A DNA stretch of 64,000 nucleotides, from positions 62,001 to 126,000 of the forward strand of contig JAVKFU010000017.1 in the NCBI GenBank assembly GCA_040223695.1. Direction: 5' to 3'. The notes below the pieces were generated by a model. The model was not told where the DNA came from, did not search any database, and was given only the letters and a program-made list of their open reading frames with translations. Position numbers and translations under genes: made by a program. Below, one piece after another: positions 27,276-34,653 of this stretch; the stretch's first letter is position 1, and each line of letters begins with the position of its first letter. The stretch comes from Deltaproteobacteria bacterium (GTDB taxonomy: Bacteria > Desulfobacterota_D > UBA1144 > Nemesobacterales > UBA2774).

Positions 27276-27938
27276 TCACATCTCCCCGTAAACGATAAAA
27301 TGCCTGTCGCTTACCCTCTCCACTTCGAGATGGCTCAAATCTGCACCGGTCAATTGCTCCTTTATTTCATCTGTTTCAAATGCCGAGAGAAGAGAGTTAT
27401 AAAAGTCCCTTTTCAAAATCTCGGGCTCACTTGAAGAATACAGCTCGACGAGCGACTTCGCCTCATTCACATCCTGAGGCCTGAGAAGGTCCATCACGAA
27501 TATATAAGTTCCTTCGGAAGAGAGACGCTTTATCATCTCCCAGAAGACTTCAGGCACTTTGAGATGATGAAGGAGACTGTTGCTTATGATAAGGTCGTAC
27601 TCTCGTTCGCCCCAGAAATCCTGAATCATGCTTTGGAAAAATCGAACTCTCTCATCCGGACCGGGGCTCTCACCGAGCCTCTTTTTCGCGAAATCGATCA
27701 TCGCCCCGGAGCCGTCAACCGCGTCTATTACAGCTCCTGGTAACGCCCCCGCGATCCTGAATGTTATATCCCCCGCGCCGCATCCCGCGTCGAGGACGGA
27801 TTTTCTTTGATCCGGGGAAGGACAGCATCTGTGCAGCAGCTTTATGAAATTGGAGTGAGGCTCCTCGAAGTCGGCCCTGCCGTAAGCTAAAACCTGTTCG
27901 GGATCAATCATTAATTCAGGTTCCGGTGTCCTTTTCAT
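27276..27938 (-). CDS. Class I SAM-dependent methyltransferase
   Basis: Motif I VLDAGCGAGDITFRIA (about residue 48) binds S-adenosylmethionine, followed by the acidic motif DAVDGSGAMIDFA and the later DLIISNSLLHHL. The topology agrees with a methyltransferase_11/25-type domain. No substrate-specific part is recognisable. The 220 residues are soluble. It is read on the minus strand, with a small plus-strand gene diverging from its start. Confidence 0.88.
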   Translation of the reverse strand: MKRTPEPELMIDPEQVLAYGRADFEEPHSNFIKLLHRCCPSPDQRKSVLDAGCGAGDITFRIAGALPGAVIDAVDGSGAMIDFAKKRLGESPGPDERVRFFQSMIQDFWGEREYDLIISNSLLHHLKVPEVFWEMIKRLSSEGTYIFVMDLLRPQDVNEAKSLVELYSSSEPEILKRDFYNSLLSAFETDEIKEQLTGADLSHLEVERVSDRHFIVYGEM

Positions 27939-28011
27939 TTGACTTTATTCCGGGGGCTTTTCTTTTTTCAATTCTTATTCATTATTATTACTCAAAAAGC
28001 GGAGCAAAAAA

Positions 28012-28236
28012 ATGAGCGAAAATTCAAAATCTTCAAAAATCATTGAGCTTATGCAGCTGGGGTTCAATGTTTCACTGGATGCGGCGGAATATCAGGACGA
28101 AATGGACACGATCCTGGAGACAGCCAGGATGTTTAACTCCACTCTCGTCCTGAGAAATTTTCCCGAATCGATGCTGAGCGAAAAATTTCTAAAAAAATTA
28201 AAAAGCCACTCCAATAAGATTATAATTGAAGTCTAG
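28012..28236 (+). CDS. Small soluble protein of unknown function, 74 residues
   Basis: I do not recognise this gene. The ATG follows GGAG by seven to eight bases (cggagcaaaaaaATG). The product is probably alpha/beta: one helix near residues 6-16, another near 22-40, a strand (STLVLRNF) and a basic C-terminus ending in a hydrophobic strand (NKIIIEV). There is no signal peptide. It diverges from the methyltransferase and converges with the PP-loop gene. Confidence 0.6.
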   Translation: MSENSKSSKIIELMQLGFNVSLDAAEYQDEMDTILETARMFNSTLVLRNFPESMLSEKFLKKLKSHSNKIIIEV

Positions 28237-28355
28237 AGCAGCGGATAAATAGATATAATCCGAGGCGAGTAGATCTCGCGTTAATTTCACGAAACAACCT
28301 CTAAACTCTATCCACCCGCGTGTAGTATTGAGATTAGTAATTCTAAGAGACTAAA

Positions 28356-29024
28356 TTAAAGCGGAATAAGGTCGCAATAATAAAATCTGCTGTCCCTGAA
28401 AACAATATCTCCTTTACTAAAGTCAATTCTTTCATTAAAGACGGGTCCGTCATACACGAAGGTGTGGAATTCCCCGTTTTCACCGCACGGATCTACGCCC
28501 TCTGGCAGGTCGGATAAAAAATCATAATCGTAATCTCTTCCGGCGAAACTCCCGTCAAGCGCTTCAGAATCAACGCAAATAGCAACGGCTTTAAAGCCCG
28601 AATCTATAAACCTCCGAGCGAGTTTTCGCGTATCCTTTTTCCAGATCGGGAACAGGCACTTAATACCAATACCGCCCAGTTGTTTTTCGCGGTATTCCCT
28701 TATGTCTTGAAGAAATATATCTCCGTATATTACCGTTTCCACGCCGAGTCCCCTGTATTTCAATAATACGCTCTTGAAAGCTGCCTCGTATTCGTTATTA
28801 TCGGCATTTTTAGAAATAAGTACTTTTTCAAGCGGATACCCGAGCGACGTTACCTGCCTATCTAGTAAATCGCATCTGAGCCCGTGCATGCTTACCCTCC
28901 CGTAATCGGAAGTGACGGTTGTGATCAATGCGGCAATCTCGTATTCCCCGCCGCTCTTGGCATATTCGAGAGACAGGGCGCTGTCTTTACCCCCGCTCCA
29001 CGAGAAAAGGGCTTTTTTCTTCAT
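28356..29024 (-). CDS. PP-loop ATP pyrophosphatase, Dph6-like
   Basis: The N-terminus carries the adenylating PP-loop FSWSGGKDSAL (residues about 7-17). Further on come HGLRCDLLDRQ and GDIFLQDIREYREKQ, characteristic of the diphthine-ammonia ligase family, and DPCGENGEFHTFVYDGPVF near the C-terminus. In eukaryotes and archaea Dph6 amidates diphthine on EF2; bacteria lack diphthamide, so the bacterial job is unknown. The 222 residues equal the archaeal enzyme in size and have no extra RidA-like domains. Confidence 0.88.
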   Translation of the reverse strand: MKKKALFSWSGGKDSALSLEYAKSGGEYEIAALITTVTSDYGRVSMHGLRCDLLDRQVTSLGYPLEKVLISKNADNNEYEAAFKSVLLKYRGLGVETVIYGDIFLQDIREYREKQLGGIGIKCLFPIWKKDTRKLARRFIDSGFKAVAICVDSEALDGSFAGRDYDYDFLSDLPEGVDPCGENGEFHTFVYDGPVFNERIDFSKGDIVFRDSRFYYCDLIPL

Positions 29025-29144
29025 CGGAATATTTATATTACCGGTTTCTCGAAGAAATGTGATTCGCCCCGCTTAAGTTTTTATAGATATGAAAATTAAA
29101 ATATGTTACTTTTTGAAACTACAATCAGCCTGAGGGATAGATAA

Positions 29145-30002
29145 ATGCGATGGAGAATGGGCCGCAGAAGCTCAAACGTGGAGGACAGGAGGGGAGCGAG
29201 AATATCGAGAAGGACCGCTGGCGGCGGAATCGGGCTGCTCGTCATCGTAGTAATCGCAATCCTGCTCGGAGCTGACCCGGGCAAACTTCTTAATGAAGTC
29301 ACATATACTGGAAGCGAACCAACCTCTCATTACGAACAGACGACATCCTCTGAGGGAGACGGGCAGCTGGCCGACTTTGTATCGGTTGTTCTTGCTGATA
29401 CCGAGGACACCTGGAATGAATTATTCAGAAACTACGACGGCGGGTACCGGGAACCTACTCTCGTACTTTTCTCAGGCGCGGTCGATTCCGCCTGCGGCTT
29501 CGCTCAATCCGCTATAGGCCCGTTTTACTGTCCCCGCGATGAAAAAGTCTACATAGACCTCAGTTTTTACAGAGACCTTAAATATGAACTGAATGCGCCG
29601 GGGACTTCGCTCAGGCCTATGTCATCGCCCACGAAGTAGGACATCACGTTCAAAACCTGCCTCGGAATAAGCAACCAGGTATATAACGCACGTCGCGGGT
29701 TGAGCGAAGCGGATTCAAACAGGCTGTCGGTAATGCAGGAACTGCAGGCAGATTGTTTTGCCGGTATCTGGGCGCATAAGGCCGACAGAACCAGAAATAT
29801 ACTCGAGCAGGGCGATATAGAAGAGGGTTTAAATGCCGCAAGCGCCATTGGAGATGACCGGCTGCAAAAACAATCGAGGGGATATATCGCTCCCGATTCA
29901 TTCACACACGGAAGTTCCGAGCAAAGGGTCAGGTGGTTTAAAAAAGGACTGACAACAGGTGACGTTAATTCCTGCAATACATTTGAGGCAGAAAGTTTGT
30001 AA
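29145..30002 (+). pseudogene. Neutral zinc metallopeptidase (YpfJ family) with two compensating frameshifts
   Basis: Residues 1-150 read normally from ATG 29145 (GAGGG site 8 bases upstream): basic N-terminus RWRMGRRSSN, one membrane anchor, and FYCPRDEKVYIDLSFY. The frame then breaks. GGGG at 29600-29603 seems to lack one G, the catalytic stretch [18 protein letters not shown] is in another frame (29606-29659), and one extra C at 29660 restores the first frame ([21 protein letters not shown]) to the stop at 30002. A TAG at 29637-29639 interrupts the first frame. Either assembly errors in short homopolymers or a recent inactivation; the downstream glutamate part ELQADCFAGIWA is intact. Confidence 0.85.
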
Positions 30003-30036
30003 TCGTCAAATTGGACAGGAAAAGTTAAATGGTTTC

Positions 30037-31278
30037 CTAAGTCTTTTGAGTGTCGATATCGTCCCTTCCGTCCTCAAAACGGTCAATTACCGCGGCGCCT
30101 ATGCAATCCCCCCAGACGTTTATAGTGGTCCTGAACCTGTCAAGCAGCCAGTCTATCGCCAGAATAAGCCCTATTCCCTCCATAGGAAGACCGACCGCCT
30201 TTAATACAAGTACCATTGTTACAAGCCCCGCCTCCGGTATACCCGCAGCGCCTATGGCGGCAAGCGTGGCGGTAAAAAATATAATCACCATCTGTGCCAT
30301 TCCAAGCTCGATCCCGTAGCTCTGAGCTATAAATATCACGGCGACGGCCTCATAAAGCGCGGTGCCGTCCATATTGATTGTGGCTCCGAGAGGCAAAACG
30401 AATCTGCCCACCTTCGGGCTTACCTTCGCCTCCTCTATCACTCCCTCCATCGTCAGGGGCAGAGTAGCCGAAGACGAGGCGGTAGAGAACGCCGTGAGCA
30501 GCGCCTTTCCAAGATGGGAGAGGTATTCGAGGGGATTTCTTCCGGCCAATAATAAAAGTATAAGAGGCAGTACAATAAAACCGTGAACGGCAAGGCCAAG
30601 CACGACACTGAGCACGTATTTACCGAGCTCCATCGCAAGGGTTATGACTTCGCTACCCCCTCCGGCCAAGCCGATTCGCTCCGCTATCAGACTGAATATG
30701 CCCACGGGTGTGAATATCATTATCCAGTGCACTATCTTCATCACCGCCTTATCGAGCAGGGTGAATATATCGAGAATAAGCTTGCTCTCCTTTCCGAGGC
30801 TGGCGAACGCCGCGCCGAAGAGAATGGACGCTATGATGAGGGGCAGTATTTCGAACTCCTCGGCCGCGTCGAAAAGATTCGGGGATATGAATTTCAATAC
30901 AATAATATCGATGAGACTCATATCCTCCTTCCCTTTTAGAACTTCAGGCATCTGGCCGGAAACAATCGCGCTTCCCTCGCCCGGATGTATCAAATTCACA
31001 ATCACGATGCCGATGAACACTGCAATCGCGGTCGTGAACAAATAATAAACAAGGGTCTTTAAGCCCAATGACCCCAGATTTCCCACTTTTATTATGCTGA
31101 GAGTAATCGAGATAACTATCAGAGGGAGCACTATCATCTTCAACGCGTTCAGGAACAACTCCCCGAGAAAACCGAGCTTGACAGCCGTCTCCGGCAAAAA
31201 TGAGCCGACGATTCCGCCCAGAACCACGCCTATCAGAATTCCTACAATCAGATAATGTCCTCCGAAAAGCTTTTTCAT
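30037..31278 (-). CDS. Dicarboxylate/amino acid:cation symporter (DAACS family)
   Basis: An inner-membrane sodium- or proton-coupled importer for glutamate, aspartate or C4-dicarboxylates. Family motifs are clear: serine-rich hairpin FSTASSSATLPLTME, unwound helix NMDGTALYEA, second hairpin region AAIGAAGIPEAG and the substrate-binding helix DRFRTTINVWGD. Eight membrane helices are expected in the 413 residues. GltP and DctA are close relatives and cannot be told apart here. Confidence 0.93.
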   Translation of the reverse strand: MKKLFGGHYLIVGILIGVVLGGIVGSFLPETAVKLGFLGELFLNALKMIVLPLIVISITLSIIKVGNLGSLGLKTLVYYLFTTAIAVFIGIVIVNLIHPGEGSAIVSGQMPEVLKGKEDMSLIDIIVLKFISPNLFDAAEEFEILPLIIASILFGAAFASLGKESKLILDIFTLLDKAVMKIVHWIMIFTPVGIFSLIAERIGLAGGGSEVITLAMELGKYVLSVVLGLAVHGFIVLPLILLLLAGRNPLEYLSHLGKALLTAFSTASSSATLPLTMEGVIEEAKVSPKVGRFVLPLGATINMDGTALYEAVAVIFIAQSYGIELGMAQMVIIFFTATLAAIGAAGIPEAGLVTMVLVLKAVGLPMEGIGLILAIDWLLDRFRTTINVWGDCIGAAVIDRFEDGRDDIDTQKT

Positions 31279-31575
31279 CTTTTACCCCGGATCTATTATT
31301 TTCAGCTCGGCTTCAATCCAACCTACGACAGTGTTAAACAAGAAGTTTTGTATTCTTACCGAAAAAAGCCCAATTGAAAACACCCGCCATGAGTTAGTGC
31401 TTAGAGGAAACCAGACATGATTGACACATCCAATCCGAAATACTAGCCCGAATCCGCCGGAAGAACTCTACACAGCGGTCGTCATCAACGATCAATTGAT
31501 GTGCTATCCTTTTTAGTAAGTTAATAACTTGCACCGGTCTTATGCTCTCTCCGGTAAAGAAAAAGGAGAATAGAA

Positions 31576-32418
31576 ATGCCTCCAATGCTACACAGCCATA
31601 TTCGAGTGAAACGCAATGGAAAAAATTACCTCCTTATTACGGTTCTAACCCTTGTGTCATTTCTATTTAATCCGTTCCCGGCGCTACCGATGAGCGTTCC
31701 TCCACTGAGTAAAAAGGAAGAAGGCTCCTTTGTCACTTTCTATAAAGAAGGGGGCAAAAGATGGGAAGCCAAGTGGGAAATGGAAGAATTCGAAGAGAAC
31801 GGAGTAAGGATGATAAGGATTACTATGAATGCAGAGGGTCTGACGAGCCCCTTCACGAGGGATATGAAATGGGAGTCCGTGTCCGTGTGGAGAGCAGACG
31901 GCAGCTTCACACCGCTTAAAGCCGAGACGGAGATCAGAGATATGGAGGGAAATCCGGTCATGACAGAAGAAAAAACAATTGACACTCAGAACGGGACTGC
32001 GACATTTACACGTAAAGATTACGAGGGAGACGGTTCTCTTGAGAAACAATTCGGAGTTTCACCCGATTTATTGATAGTCGAAGGACTGGTAGTCGCCCTT
32101 CGTTCCCTCCCCTTTAAATCAGGCGGGACCATCAAGACACAATTCCTGACAAACGAGCCTGAATTGTACAACGTTGAATTCAAGCAAAGCGGGATTGAAA
32201 AAGTCAAAACCCATGAAGGCGAAATCGAATGTTTTAAGGTCGAACTCGTGCCGAAACTGGGCATTCTCAATGCGTTTAAGGTATTTTTTCCGAAAACATA
32301 TTTTTGGTTTACCATTGCGCCCCCTCACAGGTGGGTGAAGTATCAGGGATTTGAAAACGGTCGCGACACACCCGAAGTCGTGATGGAAGTTAAGAGCTTC
32401 AAAGAAATCGGCCGATAA
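31576..32418 (+). CDS. Exported protein of unknown function, 280 residues
   Basis: AAGGAG lies seven bases before the ATG, so the start is firm. Residues 18-40 are hydrophobic and end near LPMSVP, a probable signal peptide or anchor with a basic n-region (RVKRNGKN). The mature part is rich in beta strands with many charged residues. The C-terminal half (GEIECFKVELVP, FPKTYFWFTIAPPHRWVKYQG) looks like the DUF3108-type beta-barrel-like fold seen in periplasmic proteins. That link is tentative. It stands alone with 297 gene-free bases upstream. Confidence 0.7.
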   Translation: MPPMLHSHIRVKRNGKNYLLITVLTLVSFLFNPFPALPMSVPPLSKKEEGSFVTFYKEGGKRWEAKWEMEEFEENGVRMIRITMNAEGLTSPFTRDMKWESVSVWRADGSFTPLKAETEIRDMEGNPVMTEEKTIDTQNGTATFTRKDYEGDGSLEKQFGVSPDLLIVEGLVVALRSLPFKSGGTIKTQFLTNEPELYNVEFKQSGIEKVKTHEGEIECFKVELVPKLGILNAFKVFFPKTYFWFTIAPPHRWVKYQGFENGRDTPEVVMEVKSFKEIGR

Positions 32419-32709
32419 GGTTGAATAAGCTTAAAGGAAACCGGCGAAATAAAACCATGGTAAAATATTAATCCTCCAAAAATGAACCTGTGCCGCGATA
32501 AAATCTTCCCTCTTTTTTTCATTAGAAACTATAATCCCTGTCTGAATCGAAAATTTAAAATATCGCGAAAATCGAGATCTTGTCGTATATCTCTTTTTTT
32601 CAGGGAGATTTTAGCAGTTGCCTTTATCAATCATCACCGGATATAATTGAATGTAGGAACATTGAGAACCTTCTGGCAAAAGATAATGAATCCTCAAGGA
32701 GACAGGATA

Positions 32710-33108
32710 ATGAAAAAACAGAAACTACTGATTGTACTGTTGCTCGCTGCAAGTCCGTTCATACTGACCGGATGTCTCGCGGCGGCGGCGGTAGGAGGAG
32801 CCGCGGCGGCAGGCGCGGGTACGGTCGCTTATATAAAAGGGGAGCTAAAAGCAACGGAGGAAGCCTCTCTCGAAAAAACATGGGAAGCGACAGTCGGAGC
32901 AGTCGATGAGCTGGAGTTCCTAGTTATAAACAAGATTAAAGATGCTGTCTCAGCGGAGCTTGAAGCCAAAACGGCAGACAATAAAACGGTTAAGATAGAG
33001 CTGAAGAGGGTTTCCGATAACCTGACCGATATATCAATCAGAGTAGGGACTTTCGGTGACGAATCACTTTCACGCTTCATACTAAGCAAGATAGAAGCAA
33101 GGCTGTAA
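32710..33108 (+). CDS. DUF3568-type small lipoprotein
   Basis: The start is ATG 32710 because AAGGAG lies eight bases upstream; the frame extends to 32647 without a site. Signal and lipobox LTGC are followed by an Ala/Gly-rich segment (AAAAVGGAAAAGAGT) and then YIKGELKATEEASLEKTW, the hallmark of DUF3568 proteins. These are small envelope lipoproteins of unknown job. The C-terminal part is alpha/beta with an ISIRVGTFGD strand. Mature length is about 112 residues. Confidence 0.82.
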   Translation: MKKQKLLIVLLLAASPFILTGCLAAAAVGGAAAAGAGTVAYIKGELKATEEASLEKTWEATVGAVDELEFLVINKIKDAVSAELEAKTADNKTVKIELKRVSDNLTDISIRVGTFGDESLSRFILSKIEARL

Positions 33109-33160
33109 TTCATAACCGTTGCTATTATCCGGTTTTAAAATTTCGTCTTGAAAAACAGGA

Positions 33161-33194
33161 GTCCCGGGGCATTCCAGTAAAAAGGTCCCGGGAC
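33161..33194. repeat. Inverted repeat after the lipoprotein gene
   Basis: GTCCCGGG (33161-33168) and CCCGGGAC (33187-33194) can form an 8-bp GC stem with an 18-base loop. It lies 50 bases after the DUF3568 gene. A transcription terminator is possible, but no clean T-run follows. Confidence 0.4.
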
Positions 33195-33253
33195 ACTCTT
33201 AAGCAAACAGCAGGAAATCGGAATTTAACTCAAAAACCTTACTCCGTAATTGA

Positions 33254-33583
33254 ATGATTACTAAAGAGGCAGCGGAGCAATTCGCGAAAGAATGGATCGA
33301 GTCGTGGAACAGGCATGATATTGACTCTATCCTATCTCATTACGCAGCCGACGTAGAGTTTAGCTCCCCGTTTGTAGTCAAACTCATTGGTGAAACCTCG
33401 GGTACCATAGAGGGAAAGGAGGAGCTAAGGAGCTATTTCAAAAAGGGCCTCGAGGCTTATCCGGATCTACAATTCTGGCTTCTCAAAGTACTCGCAGGTG
33501 TAAAGAGCGTTACGCTTTACTCCAGGAGCGTAAGGGGAATGCTCGCCGCGGAGATCATGGTCTTCGACGGGCCAGTCACTTAA
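33254..33583 (+). CDS. SnoaL-like / NTF2-fold protein, short C-terminus
   Basis: The opening EAAEQFAKEWIESWNRHDIDSILSHYA is typical of SnoaL-like NTF2 proteins: a helix followed by the Trp-Asn-Arg-His-Asp turn. The later GVKSVTLYSRSVRGMLAAE is also family-like. These proteins are small dimers that act as isomerases, hydrolases or ligand binders. The product stops after VFDGPVT at 109 residues, where relatives usually have another strand, so the end may be truncated. No ribosome site is clear. Confidence 0.72.
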   Translation: MITKEAAEQFAKEWIESWNRHDIDSILSHYAADVEFSSPFVVKLIGETSGTIEGKEELRSYFKKGLEAYPDLQFWLLKVLAGVKSVTLYSRSVRGMLAAEIMVFDGPVT

Positions 33584-33594
33584 CAAGTTTCCGA

Positions 33595-33618
33595 ATAATC
33601 AACCTTTTGGTTGATTAT
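33595..33618. terminator. Perfect 10-bp hairpin between convergent genes
   Basis: ATAATCAACC (33595-33604), loop TTTT, GGTTGATTAT (33609-33618). It sits between the ends of the NTF2-like gene and the DUF924 gene and could stop transcription from both sides. There is no long T-run, so termination is inferred from position. Confidence 0.45.
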
Positions 33619-33623
33619 AGCGC

Positions 33624-34247
33624 TCAAAAAGAAGAACCGGGTTTCGTTAGAAATTCTCTTTCCTCATCAGTGGACCCTCTGCCCAGTATTTCATTCCTGT
33701 GCGGGTATCTTCCGAATCTCTCGATAATTTCACAGTGTCTCTCGGCATATTTCCTGTTCCCGGAGAGCATCTCAGCGAGTTTCGGAGGAGAATTAAACGA
33801 CATTTCAAGATCCCCGAATAACCGGAGAGACTTTCTCTGCATACCCGGATCCTCCGAGTGCATAAACGGCATATAGAAGAAAGTCCTTTCAACGGGGTGC
33901 AACTCCTTATCAAAACCCTTTTCGATCCCTTCGAGCGCGATACCCAGCGCCCGCTTGTCCTGCGAGAAGGCCCCGGGAGTGCCCCTGTAAATATTCCGTG
34001 AGAACTGATCGAGCAGGATTATTAACGCCAATGCGCCTTTTGGGGTGTTTTCCCAGCCTCTTAATTTCCCGTTTTTGGCCCTGACAAGGTCGGATTCGAA
34101 GTTGGACCTGATATATTCATCTGTCTCTTCATCCTTTGTCCACCACATCTTGCGCAATTCACCAGTCGGGACCTCGCCCTCTTTTAATTCGCCAAACCAG
34201 AATTTCAGTATCAGTTCCTGTCTTTGCCCGCGCGTTTCAATACCCAT
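33624..34247 (-). CDS. DUF924 family protein
   Basis: A helical, soluble protein of the DUF924 family, whose function is unknown. The family signature is strong: ILKFWFGE near the start, then MWW and the later LDQFSRNIYRGTPGAFSQD, and FFYMPFMHSED. The ATG at 34247 puts the conserved region near residue 12, as usual; the frame can be extended to 34313 without a ribosome site. It converges with the NTF2-like gene. Confidence 0.85.
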   Translation of the reverse strand: MGIETRGQRQELILKFWFGELKEGEVPTGELRKMWWTKDEETDEYIRSNFESDLVRAKNGKLRGWENTPKGALALIILLDQFSRNIYRGTPGAFSQDKRALGIALEGIEKGFDKELHPVERTFFYMPFMHSEDPGMQRKSLRLFGDLEMSFNSPPKLAEMLSGNRKYAERHCEIIERFGRYPHRNEILGRGSTDEEREFLTKPGSSF

Positions 34248-34577
34248 AGCCTCTATCAGTATAACAAAATAATTTTGCCATATTTTACTTAAGCCGAGCA
34301 GGAATCCCATCAACGGTCAAATTTACTCATGCCTACTTGCAAAAAAATTAAAAAGATGCTATTATGAGCAAACCTTTTACTTAGCCCGCAAGAAAGACCG
34401 AGTATAATCCGATTTAATATTCAGAATACAATTGAGCTTTATTCAATTCATGCTTTAAGAATCTCTTTCAACTATCCTTGTATCAACATTTTTTCAATCG
34501 CAAAAAATTCTTTTATTGATAAGCCTCTGAATTCATTCGATTTTATTTTTTCTTTAGATTTATAAAAAAATACCCTA

Positions 34578-34606
34578 TTGACAACCACAATATATTGTGG
34601 TTCAAT
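34578..34606 (+). promoter_or_regulatory. Predicted nrdJ promoter
   Basis: TTGACA (34578-34583) is a perfect -35 box. After 17 bases TTCAAT (34601-34606) matches four of six positions of the -10. The 17-base spacer is filled by the palindrome at 34583-34602. The nrdJ start lies about 48 bases after the -10, with AGGAGG at 34641-34646. Confidence 0.55.
34583..34602. promoter_or_regulatory. NrdR-box-like operator
   Basis: AACCACAATATATTGTGGTT is a perfect 20-bp palindrome. Its core CACAATATATTGTG resembles the NrdR box that controls ribonucleotide reductase genes in many bacteria. It fills the space between the -35 and -10 of the nrdJ promoter, where bound repressor would block RNA polymerase. 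Usually two boxes occur about three helical turns apart; I find only this one. nrdR itself is not in the window. Confidence 0.65.
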
Positions 34607-34653
34607 CGATTCATAACACAACATGTAATAAAAATTAATAGGAGGATGGCTAG

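Larger units (their letters stand above)
34248..34653. other. Gene-free divergent region before nrdJ
   Basis: About 400 AT-rich bases lie between the DUF924 and nrdJ start codons. They hold the nrdJ promoter and NrdR-like palindrome described separately. I see no other convincing gene; a minus-strand frame at 34543-34938 overlaps nrdJ and has no family features. Confidence 0.6.

Noticed and set aside
31394-31585. 63-codon minus-strand frame upstream of the exported protein
   Set aside because: It overlaps the firm start of the next gene and its product resembles nothing; kept as gene-free sequence.
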